Shown: positions 17,449 to 28,006, counted from the stretch's first letter. The stretch: 64,000 nucleotides of DNA from Propionimicrobium sp. PCR01-08-3 (GCF_030286045.1 NZ_CP127390.1:1877482-1941481); one strand, 5' to 3'. Numbers and translations: made by a program. Notes: generated by a model not told the origin, from the letters alone.

Positions 17449-17811
17449 GTTGTCTAAATAGCCCGGAAAAACCAAACCCACTTCAACTCCATTAGGGTTA
17501 CCTAACCAAAGTTTTAGACGTTTTTCACCAGCGGCGAACTGGAAGTACAAGGTCTCCTCGTACGAGATCGATGTAGCCACGCCCCCATCTCGCCACCCGC
17601 CCAAAGCCGGCAGAATCGCGATGGACCTGAACACGCTCACCCGACCCGCCTTTGGGGACGCGGAGACGGCGAACCGACAAATGCGGGCTTCGGGCGCCCT
17701 GCACCAGACAGCGAGGCACGGCCCGCTTGGCCACCGCAGATAGAGTGGCTGCGCCCGTCGGTTGTTCATGGTTGGATGGGATCGGACCGATGACGGGTAC
17801 CTGGAGGATTT
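17449..17811. other. intergenic region between divergent sufR and zwf (363 bp)
   Basis: No gene is supported here. The sufR-proximal side is AT-richer, with TATTTA at 17455-17460 (minus strand) and the inverted repeat at 17492-17507. The zwf-proximal side is GC-rich and ends in a GGAGG ribosome-binding site at 17803-17807. A TAGAGT hexamer near 17743 on the plus strand could be a zwf -10, but no matching -35 was seen. Confidence 0.6.
17492..17507. promoter_or_regulatory. inverted repeat, candidate SufR operator
   Basis: TTAGGGTTACCTAACC contains two overlapping 5-bp inverted repeats, TTAGG/CCTAA with a 4-nt spacer and GGTTA/TAACC with a 2-nt spacer. It lies 44-59 bp upstream of the sufR start, where autoregulators commonly bind. 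The site is not taken from any published consensus. Confidence 0.45.
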
Positions 17812-19338
17812 GTGGACAAAACCTGGACCAATCCGCTGCTGGACGGCGCTGATAGACGGCTACCGCGGCTCGCGGGGCCGAGCGTGCTCGTGCTGTTCGG
17901 TGTCACCGGCGATCTGGCGCGCAAGAAACTGATCCCGGCGATCTACGACCTCGCGAACCACGGGGCACTCCCCCCGGGCTTCGGCCTGATCGGCTTCGCC
18001 CGCCGAGACTGGACGCGTGAGCAGTTCATCGAGCAGCTGGCGACCAGCGTCCGGCAGAACTCCCGTACCCCCTTCCGGGCTGAGGTCTGGCGTCAATTGG
18101 TGGGCGGTATCGACTTCGTCAAGGGCACCTTCGACGATCCGGAGGCGTTCGTCCGATTGAAGAGGACGCTCGACCGGTTCGACCGGGAGCACGGCACCGA
18201 CGGCAACCACGCGTTCTACCTGTCGATTCCTCCGAAGAACTTCGAGCAGGTCATCGAGCAGTTGAATGCGCACGGCATGACCGATCAGTCCAAGGGCTGG
18301 AAGCGTGCCATCATCGAGAAGCCCTTCGGCCACGACCTGCAAAGCTCCATCGAGTTGAGCAACGCTGTGTCGGCGGCCTTCCCGCCGGAGTCGGTTTTCC
18401 GCATCGATCACTATCTGGGCAAGGAGACGGTTCAGAACCTGCTGGCTTTCCGTTTTGCCAACATGATGTATGAGCCGGTCTGGACTCGCAATTTCGTCTC
18501 CGATGTGCAGATCACGATGGCCGAGGATATCGGCATCGGCGGCAGGGCCGGCTACTACGACGGTGTGGGTGCCGCCCGCGATGTGATGCAGAATCATCTC
18601 TTCCAGCTGATGGCGTTGACCGCCATGGAAGAGCCCAATACCTTTGACCCCAATGACCTGCGCCGTGAGAAGGAGAAGGTGCTCGAGGCCTGCCAGGTTC
18701 CCGCGACTCTCGCCCAGCACAGCGCGAACGGCCAGTACGCCACCGGCTGGCAGGGCGGCAAACTCGTCAAGGGGTTTCTGGAAGAGGACGGCATCGATCC
18801 CGGGTCTCGTACCGAGACCTATGCGGCGCTTCGGGTCGATATCGATTCCAGGCGCTGGGCGGGCGTCCCGTTCTATCTGCGCACGGTCAAGCGTGCGCCC
18901 CGGCGCATCACCGAGATCGCGCTCAACTTCAAGCGCACTCCGCATATGCCGTTCAGCCAGCCCGACATCGAGGCGCTGGGGGTGAACTCGCTGGTTCTGA
19001 GGATTCAGCCCAACGAAGGCATCGAGATGAACTTCGGCGCCAAGGTGCCCGGCACCCAGATGGAGATCCGGCAGGTGAGCATGGATTTCTCTTACTCCGG
19101 TTCGTTCACCGAATCGAGTCCTGAGGCCTACGAGCGGCTGATCCTCGATGTGTTGCTGGGCGATCCCCCGTTGTTCCCCAGGCAGCGTGAGGTCGAGCTG
19201 TCGTGGCAGATCCTCGATCCTGTCCTTGCCTCGTGGGCTCAGGACGGCCAACCTGAGCAGTATTCGTCCGGCACCTGGGGGCCCCGGTGCGCGGACGAGA
19301 TGCTGGCCCGCGACGGGTTCAGCTGGCGGCGTCCTTAG
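17812..19338 (+). CDS. zwf: glucose-6-phosphate 1-dehydrogenase
   Basis: A 508-residue enzyme oxidising glucose 6-phosphate to 6-phosphogluconolactone with reduction of NADP(+), the entry to the oxidative pentose phosphate pathway. Residues about 28-38 form the cofactor loop LFGVTGDLARKKL; the active-site signature RIDHYLGKE is at about 195-203; EKPFGHDL is also present. The GTG start at 17812 has GGAGG 4 nt upstream. It opens the zwf-opcA-pgl operon, with 9 nt to opcA. Confidence 0.96.
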   Translation: MDKTWTNPLLDGADRRLPRLAGPSVLVLFGVTGDLARKKLIPAIYDLANHGALPPGFGLIGFARRDWTREQFIEQLATSVRQNSRTPFRAEVWRQLVGGIDFVKGTFDDPEAFVRLKRTLDRFDREHGTDGNHAFYLSIPPKNFEQVIEQLNAHGMTDQSKGWKRAIIEKPFGHDLQSSIELSNAVSAAFPPESVFRIDHYLGKETVQNLLAFRFANMMYEPVWTRNFVSDVQITMAEDIGIGGRAGYYDGVGAARDVMQNHLFQLMALTAMEEPNTFDPNDLRREKEKVLEACQVPATLAQHSANGQYATGWQGGKLVKGFLEEDGIDPGSRTETYAALRVDIDSRRWAGVPFYLRTVKRAPRRITEIALNFKRTPHMPFSQPDIEALGVNSLVLRIQPNEGIEMNFGAKVPGTQMEIRQVSMDFSYSGSFTESSPEAYERLILDVLLGDPPLFPRQREVELSWQILDPVLASWAQDGQPEQYSSGTWGPRCADEMLARDGFSWRRP

Positions 19339-19347
19339 GAGTCACAC

Positions 19348-20259
19348 ATGAGTATCAAACTCGACAACACCGATGCCCACGAGATCAACGAGACGCTTTT
19401 CCGGTTGCGCAAAGAGGGCAAGGCGCCCGCGAAATCCGGGCAGGTTCTGACGCTGGTGGTCAACACCTCGGCCGACGGCTACGAGCAGGCGATGGAAGGC
19501 GCGCAGGCCGCCGGCGAATTGCACCCGTCCCGCATCCTCGTGGCGGTGCGGGGCAAACAGGACGAGCCCGGGCTGAGCGCAGAAATCCAGACCGAACAAT
19601 CTGCCGCAGAGGTCATCACCTTGCAGTTCTCCGGCGAGGTCGATCAGCATGCCACCTCGGTGCTGCTGCCGTTGCTGCTGTCCGAGCTTCCTGTGGTGAT
19701 CTGGTCTCGCACCGGAAGCGACGACGAGCTGGGCAGCTGCGATCTGACCTCGCTCAGCAACCGCCTGATCGTCGACTCTTCGACGGCAAGCGATCCGATC
19801 GCTGCCACCCGCGAACTTGCCCGTACTCACCGCCCGGGCAGCACCGACCTGTCGTGGACGAGGCTCACCCGGTGGCGCGCACTGTTGGTCGCGGCGCTCA
19901 ATCAGGTGCGCTCCCCGGTGCTTTCCGCCGAGGTCGTCGGCCCTCTGAGCTCGGCGCCCAGTGAACTGCTCGCTGCCTGGCTGCGGATGCGGCTGGACGT
20001 TACGGTGCAGCGTCCCGACCCGGTCAGCAGCTATCCCGGTTTGCATCTGGTGAAATTGGCGACCCGGGCCGGGGACATCGTCCTGCAGCGTTTTTCGCCC
20101 ATTGAGGCGTCGCTCTCGTTGCCCGGCCAGCCGGACCGTCAGGTGGCGCTGGCCAGACGCACCGTCCCCCAGTTGCTGTCCGAGGAGCTGTCGCAGCTGA
20201 GCGGCGACGGTGCGTTCGATGGGCTGATGTCATTCATCGCGACAGAGAAGCAGGGCTAG
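19348..20259 (+). CDS. opcA: OpcA, glucose-6-phosphate dehydrogenase assembly protein
   Basis: A 303-residue protein of the OpcA family found in cyanobacteria and actinobacteria, where it activates or assembles glucose-6-phosphate dehydrogenase. Features include the internal LTLVVNTSADGYEQAMEGAQAA segment, LLSELPVVIWSRTG and LSWTRLTRWRALLVAAL. The ATG at 19348 is preceded by AGGAG and lies 9 nt after the zwf stop. The downstream gene pgl starts 3 nt after its stop, so all three are co-expressed. No catalytic motif is visible. Confidence 0.92.
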   Translation: MSIKLDNTDAHEINETLFRLRKEGKAPAKSGQVLTLVVNTSADGYEQAMEGAQAAGELHPSRILVAVRGKQDEPGLSAEIQTEQSAAEVITLQFSGEVDQHATSVLLPLLLSELPVVIWSRTGSDDELGSCDLTSLSNRLIVDSSTASDPIAATRELARTHRPGSTDLSWTRLTRWRALLVAALNQVRSPVLSAEVVGPLSSAPSELLAAWLRMRLDVTVQRPDPVSSYPGLHLVKLATRAGDIVLQRFSPIEASLSLPGQPDRQVALARRTVPQLLSEELSQLSGDGAFDGLMSFIATEKQG

Positions 20260-20262
20260 GAC

Positions 20263-21003
20263 GTGAGTCTGCAACGGGTCTTCCGCTATCGCAGCCTGGA
20301 CGAGCTGACCACCAGCATGGCCGGCCGGCTCGCCAAACGGCTTGCGGAGCTTCAGCGCGAGAAAGAACGCGTCCACCTGGCTCTGACCGGCGGGATGACC
20401 GCGCTCGCGTTGTATGAATCGCTGGCGACGCTGGCCCAGGCGACCAATCTCGACCCGGCCCGGCTCGAACTGTGGTGGACGAGCGAGCGTTATGTGCCGA
20501 CCACCGATCAGCTGCGCAACTCGACTCGGGCGCTGACGGTGTTGGCGAGAACCCTGCCCTTCGTTCCCGCGCAGGTTCACCCGATGCCCAGCAGCACCGG
20601 CACGATGGATTCGGACGAGGCGGCCTATGCGTATTCGAAAGAGCTGGAGAATGTCGCCTTCGACATCTGCCTGCTCGGCATGGGCCCCGATGGGCATGTC
20701 GCGTCCATCTATCCGAACCATCCCAGTCTTCAGCTGCAGGCCGACACGACGCTGAGCGTGGTCGGGGTGACGAAGGCGCCGATCGATCCTCCGGAACGAA
20801 TCACGTTGACGCTGAAGACCATCAACGCCTCGAACGAGGTCTGGCTGTTGGCCAGCGGCGAGAAGAAGGCAGACGTTGCGGCCCGCGCGGTGGCCCACGA
20901 CCCGGCGCTGCCCGCCGGGCTGGTGCACGGTGCCTCGGCGACCTACTGGTTCCTCGACCGGGACGCTGCCGCGCAGCTGCCCTACTACCGCTGCCGGCTG
21001 TAG
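20263..21003 (+). CDS. pgl: 6-phosphogluconolactonase
   Basis: A 246-residue DevB/NagB-fold lactonase converting 6-phosphogluconolactone to 6-phosphogluconate. Motifs are VHLALTGGMTALALYESL, WWTSERYVPTTDQLRN, CLLGMGPDGHVASIYP (the active-site GPDGH) and WLLASGEKKADV. The GTG at 20263 follows the opcA stop with TAGGA partly overlapping that stop codon. It ends the pentose phosphate operon and converges with rbpA, 13 bp apart. Confidence 0.93.
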   Translation: MSLQRVFRYRSLDELTTSMAGRLAKRLAELQREKERVHLALTGGMTALALYESLATLAQATNLDPARLELWWTSERYVPTTDQLRNSTRALTVLARTLPFVPAQVHPMPSSTGTMDSDEAAYAYSKELENVAFDICLLGMGPDGHVASIYPNHPSLQLQADTTLSVVGVTKAPIDPPERITLTLKTINASNEVWLLASGEKKADVAARAVAHDPALPAGLVHGASATYWFLDRDAAAQLPYYRCRL

Positions 21004-21016
21004 CGCCGGATCATTC

Positions 21017-21373
21017 TCAGTAGATGACTTCGCCGGCGGCGCGGCGGGCCCGCAAGCCGTCGAGGGCCTCGGCCAGGATGGCCACGGCTTCCTCGTCGCT
21101 GCGACGCTCTTTCACGTAGGCGAGATGGGTCTTATAGGGAAGGTTCTTCGGCGGAGGCGGCGGGTTCTGCTGATCGGTGCTGGCAGGCAAACCACAGCGG
21201 GTGCATTCCCATTCTTCGGGAATCTCTGCGTCCATCGCGAACGCCGGACGAGTCTCGTGCCCGTTCGCACAGTAGAAACTCACCCGGGTGCGGGGGGCCG
21301 AATCTCCCCGCTCTGCTTCTCCCATCGGACCGGCACCGATACGGCTTCCCCTAATGGCGTTGCCACCACTCAC
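21017..21373 (-). CDS. rbpA: RNA polymerase-binding protein RbpA
   Basis: A 118-residue actinobacterial transcription factor that binds the principal sigma factor and stabilises open promoter complexes. The zinc-binding core has Cys and His residues in VSFYCANGHETRPAFA and WECTRCGLPA; the following KTHLAYVKERRSDEEAVAILAEAL is the basic linker and sigma-interacting domain. The GTG at 21373 has AGGGGA 8 nt upstream. It is transcribed alone, between the convergent pgl and the secG gene upstream. Confidence 0.94.
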   Translation of the reverse strand: MSGGNAIRGSRIGAGPMGEAERGDSAPRTRVSFYCANGHETRPAFAMDAEIPEEWECTRCGLPASTDQQNPPPPPKNLPYKTHLAYVKERRSDEEAVAILAEALDGLRARRAAGEVIY

Positions 21374-21422
21374 AGTCTTGTTCCCCTAACCAATGAGTAA
21401 AATTCGAGTGAAATCATCCGGA

Positions 21423-21692
21423 TCAGGCACCGGCGCCCATGCCGTACAAGATCAGCAGGCCGGCGACGCACAGCACCCACAATCCGGCCACCACGATCGT
21501 CAACCTGTCGAGGTTACGTTCGGCAACCGAGGTGCCGCTCATGCCGGTAGTCATTCCGCCGCCGAACAAATCGGACAGTCCACCACCACGGCCCTTGTGC
21601 AGCAGGATGAAGGCGGTCAGGATCACACTCAAAACGATCAGCACGATCGACAGAGTCGTCACCGGCCAGGTCATCAGCGGTACAAGAGTCAC
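21423..21692 (-). CDS. secG: preprotein translocase subunit SecG
   Basis: An 89-residue protein with two membrane segments, at about residues 12-32 and 65-84, separated by the glycine-rich LLHKGRGGGLSDLFGGG turn typical of SecG. It stimulates the SecYEG export channel. The GTG at 21692 is placed 7 nt after TACAAT, with no ribosome-binding site; an internal ATG at 21674 is the alternative. The position downstream of tpiA matches the conserved gap-pgk-tpi-secG order of actinobacteria. Confidence 0.9.
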   Translation of the reverse strand: MTLVPLMTWPVTTLSIVLIVLSVILTAFILLHKGRGGGLSDLFGGGMTTGMSGTSVAERNLDRLTIVVAGLWVLCVAGLLILYGMGAGA

Positions 21693-21699
21693 GCAGGAG

Positions 21700-21705
21700 A
21701 TTGTA
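21700..21705 (-). promoter_or_regulatory. candidate -10 hexamer TACAAT for secG
   Basis: TACAAT, one base from the TATAAT consensus, ends 7 nt before the secG GTG. This gives secG its own leaderless promoter downstream of the tpiA hairpin. Confidence 0.55.
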
Positions 21706-21752
21706 GCCCAGCCGCCGCGTGTGCCCGAATCGCTGATGCAAGCCCGGACGCG

Positions 21753-21784
21753 AGCGGCGACCGTGCCAAAGCACGGTCGCCGCT
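21753..21784 (-). terminator. perfect hairpin between tpiA and secG
   Basis: A perfect 14-bp stem (AGCGGCGACCGTGC and its complement) with the 4-nt loop CAAA starts 27 bp after the tpiA stop. It lacks a U-tract, so it may be a non-canonical terminator or a 3' end stabiliser. Confidence 0.6.
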
Positions 21785-21811
21785 TGGCAGGATGCGATCT
21801 TTGAGCCGCTG

Positions 21812-22594
21812 TCAGGCCTGCTGGTAGAAGAGCACGATCTTGGCGAACTCCTCGGGCTTCAGGCTGGCACCGCCGACCAGCGCGCCATCGACGTCGGGCT
21901 GGGCCATGATGTCGACCACGTTCGACGACTTCACCGAGCCGCCGTACTGAATCCGCACGGCCTCGGCGGTCGGCTGATCGTAGAGGTCGGCGACCGCGCC
22001 GCGAATGGCGCCACAGACCTCCTGGGCGTCCGCCGGAGTCGCCACCTCGCCGGTGCCGATGGCCCAGATGGGTTCATAGGCGATGACCAGGGACGCGACA
22101 TCCGCGGCCGAGATACCGGCCAGCGCACCGGTGACCTGAGCCACGGTGTGGGCGACCTGATCGCCCTGCTTGCGCACCTCCAGGCCTTCGCCCACGCAGA
22201 TGATCGGGGCCAGGCCCTTGGAGAGAGCCTTGATGGCCTTGGCGTTGACGACCTCGTCGGTCTCACCGTGATATTCGCGGCGCTCGCTGTGCCCGACAAC
22301 GACATAGCTGCAGTCGAGCTTGGTCAGCATGTCGGCCGAGATGTCTCCGGTGAAGGCGCCGTCGTCATGCGGCGACAGGTCCTGCGCGCCATGCTTGAGC
22401 GGCAGTTTGTCGCCGTCGATCAGCGTCTGCACGCTGCGCAGACCGGTGAACGGCGGGATCACCACGGCTTCGCACTTGCTGGTGTCGTAGCGTTCGTCGG
22501 CCAGCGTCCACGCGAGTTTTTGAACCAGGCCCACGGCATCGATGTGGTTCAGGTTCATCTTCCAGTTTCCGGCCATGATCGGTGTCCGGCTCAT
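21812..22594 (-). CDS. tpiA: triose-phosphate isomerase
   Basis: A 260-residue glycolytic enzyme interconverting dihydroxyacetone phosphate and glyceraldehyde 3-phosphate. The substrate lysine lies in [11 protein letters not shown], the catalytic histidine in [10 protein letters not shown], and the catalytic glutamate in [21 protein letters not shown] closes the phosphate site. The ATG at 22594 has GGGGAG 8 nt upstream and lies 5 nt after the pgk stop, so it is co-transcribed with pgk. Confidence 0.97.
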   Translation of the reverse strand: MSRTPIMAGNWKMNLNHIDAVGLVQKLAWTLADERYDTSKCEAVVIPPFTGLRSVQTLIDGDKLPLKHGAQDLSPHDDGAFTGDISADMLTKLDCSYVVVGHSERREYHGETDEVVNAKAIKALSKGLAPIICVGEGLEVRKQGDQVAHTVAQVTGALAGISAADVASLVIAYEPIWAIGTGEVATPADAQEVCGAIRGAVADLYDQPTAEAVRIQYGGSVKSSNVVDIMAQPDVDGALVGGASLKPEEFAKIVLFYQQA

Positions 22595-22599
22595 GATGG

Positions 22600-23823
22600 T
22601 CACTCCCCCTTCGCGGATTCTTCGAGAACCGCCAGGCCCGGCAGTTCCTTACCTTCGAGATACTCCAGCGAGGCGCCGCCGCCGGTGGAGATCCAGCCGA
22701 ACTGATCGTCGGCATAGCCCAGGTCGCGCACCACGGCGGCCGAATCGCCGCCGCCGATCACGGTCAGGCCGTCGGTCTCGACGAGCGCCTTGGCGACGGC
22801 AGCGGTGCCCTGCGCGAATGCGGGGATCTCGGCGACGCCGGCCGGGCCGTTCCAGAACACGGTATGTGCCGAACGTACGGTATCGGCGAACAGCTTCTCC
22901 GATTCGGGGCCGATGTCCAGGCCTTCCTTGCCGGCCGGGATCTGGTCGGCGGCGACGACTTCGACGTCACCCTTCACCTCACGGGCGGCGAAGTCCATGC
23001 CGTCGGCCACCCGTACGTCGACCGGGAGCACGATCTTCTTGCCCTGGTCCCAGGCCTGCTTCAGGTATCCGGCGCATTCCTCGACCTTGGACTCGTCCAG
23101 GATCGAGTTGCCGACCTCGTAGCCCTTGGCGGCGAGGAAGGTGTAGGCCATGCCGCCGCCGATCACCAGCGCGTCGGCGACCTTGAGCAGGTTGTCGATG
23201 ACAGCGAGTTTGTCGGCTACCTTCGCTCCGCCGAGCACGACGACGAACGGACGCTCGGGATCGTTGGTGAGCTTGCTCAGTACCCCGACCTCCTTGGCGA
23301 CCAGCTCACCGGCATAGGCGGGCAGCAGCTTCGCGATGTCATAGACCGAGGCCTGCTTGCGGTGCACGACACCGAAGCCGTCGGAGACGTAGAAGTCGCC
23401 GAGCTTGGCATACTGGGCGGCCAGCGCGGCGCGTTCGGTTTCGTCCTTGGACTCTTCGCCCGGCTCGTAGCGAACGTTCTCCACCAGGCAGATCTCGCCA
23501 TCGGCGAGCCCGTGTGACAGCGTCTGGGCCGAGGGGCCGACGACGTCGGTGGCCAGCTTGACCTCGGTGCCGATGAGTTCGCCGAGCCGCTTGGCAACCG
23601 GGGCCAGCGAGTACTTCGGGTTGACCTGCCCCTTCGGGCGTCCGAGGTGGGCGAGCACCGTGATCCGGGCGGCGGCGTCACGCAGCTTGGTCAAGGTCGG
23701 CAAAGCGGCCTTGATACGTCCATCGTCGGTGATGACGTCGCCGTCGAGCGGCACGTTGAAATCGCAGCGGATGACAACTCGCTTGCCGCGAACGTTGTCC
23801 AGCAGTTCGTTCACTGATCGCAC
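22600..23823 (-). CDS. pgk: phosphoglycerate kinase
   Basis: A 407-residue two-domain kinase producing ATP from 1,3-bisphosphoglycerate. Signatures include [15 protein letters not shown] at the N-terminus, [22 protein letters not shown] and the C-terminal [13 protein letters not shown]. The GTG at 23823 is preceded by AAGAGGA; a second in-frame GTG follows at 23814. It lies between gap and tpiA in one glycolytic run. Confidence 0.97.
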   Translation of the reverse strand: MRSVNELLDNVRGKRVVIRCDFNVPLDGDVITDDGRIKAALPTLTKLRDAAARITVLAHLGRPKGQVNPKYSLAPVAKRLGELIGTEVKLATDVVGPSAQTLSHGLADGEICLVENVRYEPGEESKDETERAALAAQYAKLGDFYVSDGFGVVHRKQASVYDIAKLLPAYAGELVAKEVGVLSKLTNDPERPFVVVLGGAKVADKLAVIDNLLKVADALVIGGGMAYTFLAAKGYEVGNSILDESKVEECAGYLKQAWDQGKKIVLPVDVRVADGMDFAAREVKGDVEVVAADQIPAGKEGLDIGPESEKLFADTVRSAHTVFWNGPAGVAEIPAFAQGTAAVAKALVETDGLTVIGGGDSAAVVRDLGYADDQFGWISTGGGASLEYLEGKELPGLAVLEESAKGE

Positions 23824-23928
23824 AATGGATCCTCTTCTTTAGGAGATATCGGAATAAGGCTAGGCCCAGGTCCGCCGATCGTAACCATCGGGACGGCTGC
23901 GGGGCCCAAGAATCGGGGTACAAGATAA

Positions 23929-23963
23929 GCGGGGCGCGCCAGCCAACTGCCGACACGCCCCGC
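23929..23963 (-). terminator. GC-rich hairpin between gap and pgk
   Basis: Perfect 8-bp arms GCGGGGCG and CGCCCCGC with a 19-nt loop sit about 40 bp after the gap stop. No U-tract follows on the minus strand, so it is more likely a processing site or partial terminator than a full stop. Confidence 0.45.
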
Positions 23964-24001
23964 CATGGTTCACAACTAAATCAGGTAGCTGTGCAGCTCG
24001 A

Positions 24002-25021
<1,020 letters not shown>

Positions 25022-25072
25022 CTAGAGATACTGTGCGGGAAGCACTTATTCAGACTGGATGGTCGCCCTCTA

Positions 25073-25101
25073 TGGTACCCAAATTGCCCAGTCTCAGTAA
25101 C
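25073..25101 (-). promoter_or_regulatory. promoter of gap
   Basis: TTACTG (25096-25101) and TACCAT (25073-25078) on the minus strand are 17 nt apart. The -35 is weak and the -10 fair. The transcript would have a 5' UTR of about 60 nt that includes the AAGGAGAT site. Confidence 0.5.
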
Positions 25102-25153
25102 ATTTTGAGCACTTCGTGCTGCAACGATGATGCAAACACTTTCGCGGGACGCG

Positions 25154-26137
25154 CTAGTTGTCTTCCAGCATCTCCGGCGTCAGTGCGGCCGACGTGGAGG
25201 GCAGAGATCTCTCGGAGGCCGACTTGTCGGCCATCGCCAACAACCGCCTGATCCGCCCGGCGATCGCGTCCTTGGTCAGCGGGGGATCATGCAACTGGCC
25301 GAGCTCTTCGAGACTGGCCTGCTTGTGTTCGAGACGCAGCAGCCCGGCCTGCCGCAGATGGTCGGGAACATCGTCGCCCAAGATCTGCAATGCGCGCTCC
25401 ACCCGGGCTCCCGCGGCGACCGCGGCGCGGGCCGAACGCCGCAGGTTCGCATCATCGAAATTCGCCAGCCGGGTGGCCGAGGCACGAACCTCCCGGCGGA
25501 CGCGGCTTTCCTCCCAGGCGAGCACCGAGGAATGGGCTCCCATTCTGGTGAGCAGCGCCGCGATCGCATCTCCGTCGCGGACGACCACCCGGTCTATCTG
25601 GCGCACCTCCCGCGCCTTCGCCGCGATATCGAGCCGGCGGGCCGACCCGACCAATGCGAGGGCCGCCTCCGAGCTGGGGCAGGTGATCTCCAAGGCCATC
25701 GAGCGCCCGGGTTCGGTCAACGAGCCTCGCGCCAAGAAGGCGCCGCGCCACACGGCCACCTGTTCGTTGATTCCGGCGCCGACGACCTGGGCAGGCAGGC
25801 CGCGGGTCGGGCGTCCACGAGAATCGATCAGTCCGGTCTGCCGTGCCAGGGCTTCACCGCCGCGCACCATTCGCAAGACGTAGCGGGTGTTCTTGTGAAT
25901 GCCGGAGCTGTTCAGCACCAGCACTTCACAGTCGTAGCCGTACAACTCGGTGATCATCGCCCGAAGCCGGCGGGCGGCCGCCCCGCTGTCCAGCTCGGCT
26001 TCGATGACGATGCGTCCGTTCACCACGTGCAGTCCGCCGGAAAACCGGAGAATTGCGGCCAGTTCGGCGGCACGGGTCTCAGGTTTGTTCACCCGCACCG
26101 TCGCCAACTCAGATTTCACCTGTTGCGTCAAAGCCAC
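25154..26137 (-). CDS. whiA: WhiA, sporulation/cell division regulator homologue
   Basis: A 327-residue protein with an N-terminal LAGLIDADG-like fold ([23 protein letters not shown], then [20 protein letters not shown]) and a C-terminal helix-turn-helix ([19 protein letters not shown]). WhiA is a DNA-binding regulator of cell division in actinobacteria and is widespread in Gram-positives. The GTG at 26137 ([12 protein letters not shown]) matches the family N-terminus; CATGAT is 6 nt upstream. It follows yvcK by 28 bp in the conserved rapZ-yvcK-whiA cluster. Confidence 0.95.
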   Translation of the reverse strand: MALTQQVKSELATVRVNKPETRAAELAAILRFSGGLHVVNGRIVIEAELDSGAAARRLRAMITELYGYDCEVLVLNSSGIHKNTRYVLRMVRGGEALARQTGLIDSRGRPTRGLPAQVVGAGINEQVAVWRGAFLARGSLTEPGRSMALEITCPSSEAALALVGSARRLDIAAKAREVRQIDRVVVRDGDAIAALLTRMGAHSSVLAWEESRVRREVRASATRLANFDDANLRRSARAAVAAGARVERALQILGDDVPDHLRQAGLLRLEHKQASLEELGQLHDPPLTKDAIAGRIRRLLAMADKSASERSLPSTSAALTPEMLEDN

Positions 26138-26165
26138 GGTCGCATCATGCCACAATCACTTCGGT

Positions 26166-27116
26166 TCAGCAGCCCATGATGCGACTGAAGACCTGCGCCA
26201 GCCTCGTCGGATCGTGCCGGGCGGTGCCGTCGTGGCAACGGACGTCGGCCACCACCAGGTCGGCGCCGAGCACGCGAGCAAAGGTGCGCAGATGCTGGTC
26301 GTCCGCATCGAAACCGGCGTCGACGATCACGGTGTCGAAACGCAGTTTCGGGGCATGCTCGGCAAGGATGTCCAGATGCTGGGCAGCGTTGATGCCCTTG
26401 GTCTCCGAATCGGCTTCGATGTTGAGTGTCAGCACCCGGTGGGCCGGCGAGTTGATCACCGCGTCGGCCAGCTCGGGCACCAGCAGATGCGGCAGCACCG
26501 AGGTGAACCAGGAGCCCGGCCCCAGCACCAGATAGTCGGCGTCGCGGATCGACGCGATCGCTTCGGGACAGCCGACCGGATTGCCCGGGACCAGCCGCAC
26601 CGCGACCACGTCGCCCTTGGTGACCGCGACCTCATGCTGGCCGGTGACCACCGAGAGTTCGTCGGGAGCACCGGGATCGACCCCGATGACGTCGGCCTCG
26701 ATGCCCAGCGGCTCCAGCGACATCGGCAGCACCCGGCCACACACGTTGAGCAGGTCGGCGACCATGTCCAGGCCGTGCACCGCATCCAGCTGCTGCCAGA
26801 TGCCTTCGATCAGCAGGTTGCCGATCGCATGGCCATCGAGCGGACCGGAACTGTGGAAGCGTGACTGGAGCACGTTGGCCCACTGGCGTCCGATCGGGTT
26901 GTCACCGCACAGCGCGGCCAGCGCCATCCGCAGGTCACCCGGCGGCAGCCCGCCCAGTTCGCGGCGTAAACGGCCCGATGAGCCTCCGTTGTCGGCGACC
27001 GTCACCACGGCGACCAGCTGGTCGGTGATCTGGCGAAGAGCCTGCAAGGACGCCGACAGGCCGTGTCCGCCACCCAGTGCGGTCACCTTGGGATTCGACG
27101 GATTCGAAGAAGTCAT
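26166..27116 (-). CDS. yvcK: YvcK/CofD-like gluconeogenesis and envelope factor
   Basis: A 316-residue Rossmann-like protein of the YvcK (CuvA in mycobacteria) family. Motifs are VTALGGGHGLSASLQALR, VVTVADNGGSSGRLRREL, GGLPPGDLRMALAAL, GHAIGNLL and YLVLGPGSWFTSVLPHLL. YvcK proteins bind UDP-sugars and support peptidoglycan synthesis and growth on gluconeogenic carbon. Its ATG overlaps the rapZ stop by 4 bases (ATGA), so the two are translationally coupled. Confidence 0.94.
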   Translation of the reverse strand: MTSSNPSNPKVTALGGGHGLSASLQALRQITDQLVAVVTVADNGGSSGRLRRELGGLPPGDLRMALAALCGDNPIGRQWANVLQSRFHSSGPLDGHAIGNLLIEGIWQQLDAVHGLDMVADLLNVCGRVLPMSLEPLGIEADVIGVDPGAPDELSVVTGQHEVAVTKGDVVAVRLVPGNPVGCPEAIASIRDADYLVLGPGSWFTSVLPHLLVPELADAVINSPAHRVLTLNIEADSETKGINAAQHLDILAEHAPKLRFDTVIVDAGFDADDQHLRTFARVLGADLVVADVRCHDGTARHDPTRLAQVFSRIMGC

Positions 27117-28006
27117 TCTCGCCCCAAATCACGATGGAGGACGCTGACCTGCACCCCCTCGGCTCGCAGCCGCGCCGCGAATGCCTCGGTCATGGAGGTG
27201 CTGCGGTGCTTGCCGCCGGTGCAGCCGATGGCGATCGTCGCCTGTCTCTTTCCTTCCCGGAAGTACCCCGGCCCGACCGTGTTGACCAGCCCGACCAGCT
27301 GATCAAGGAATTCTTGGGCGCCTGGTTGGGCCAGCACGTAGTCGCTCACCTCGCGTGACAGCCCGGTTTGCGGACGCAGGTGGGGCACCCAATGCGGGTT
27401 CGGCAAGAAGCGGACATCGAAGACCATGTCGGCATCGACCGGCACACCGTTCTTGAAACCGAAGCTCATGATCTGGAAGCGGGTGGCCTGGTCATCGCCC
27501 GATCCGTAGATGTGCCCGACCCGGTGAACCAGCTGGTGCACGTTCAGGTTGGAGGTGTCGATGACCACATCGGCGTCGGCACGTAGATTGCCCAGCATCC
27601 TGCGCTCCTGCGCGATCGCCTGGATCAGGCTGCCGCCGTCCTGCAGCGGCAGCGGGCGGCGTGCCGACTCCTGGCGGCGCACGATGGCGTCGTCGTTGGC
27701 CTCCAGATAGCAGATCTCCCGCCGGACGCCTTGCACTTCGAGTTGCGCCAGGCTCCTGGGCAGCTGATCGAACATCTCCCGGGAACGCACGTCGAGCCCG
27801 ACCGCGACCCTGTCCTGCCCACCGCGGCGGGCGGTCTCGACCAGCTGCGAGACCATGCTGGGCGGCAGATTGTCGACCACGAACCATCCGAGGTCCTCCA
27901 TCGCGTGGGCGGCGGTGCGCCGTCCCGCGCCGGACATCCCCGTCACGATCACGACTCGCGGGGAGGTCTGCTGGCTGGCTTGCTGTGGCTCGCTCACAGT
28001 CCCCAT
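27113..28006 (-). CDS. rapZ: RapZ-family P-loop nucleotide-binding protein
   Basis: A protein of about 297 residues with a P-loop near the N-terminus (VIVTGMSGAGRRTAAHAMEDLGWFVVDNLPP), in which arginine replaces the usual lysine, as I recall for actinobacterial members. The C-terminal domain has FGFKNGVPVDADMVFDVRFLPNP and IAIGCTGGKHRS. In E. coli RapZ directs decay of the small RNA GlmZ; the role in actinobacteria is unclear. ATG 28006 was chosen; GTG 27997, preceded by AATAAT at 7 nt, is a real alternative. It is coupled to yvcK. Confidence 0.92.
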   Translation of the reverse strand: MGTVSEPQQASQQTSPRVVIVTGMSGAGRRTAAHAMEDLGWFVVDNLPPSMVSQLVETARRGGQDRVAVGLDVRSREMFDQLPRSLAQLEVQGVRREICYLEANDDAIVRRQESARRPLPLQDGGSLIQAIAQERRMLGNLRADADVVIDTSNLNVHQLVHRVGHIYGSGDDQATRFQIMSFGFKNGVPVDADMVFDVRFLPNPHWVPHLRPQTGLSREVSDYVLAQPGAQEFLDQLVGLVNTVGPGYFREGKRQATIAIGCTGGKHRSTSMTEAFAARLRAEGVQVSVLHRDLGRE

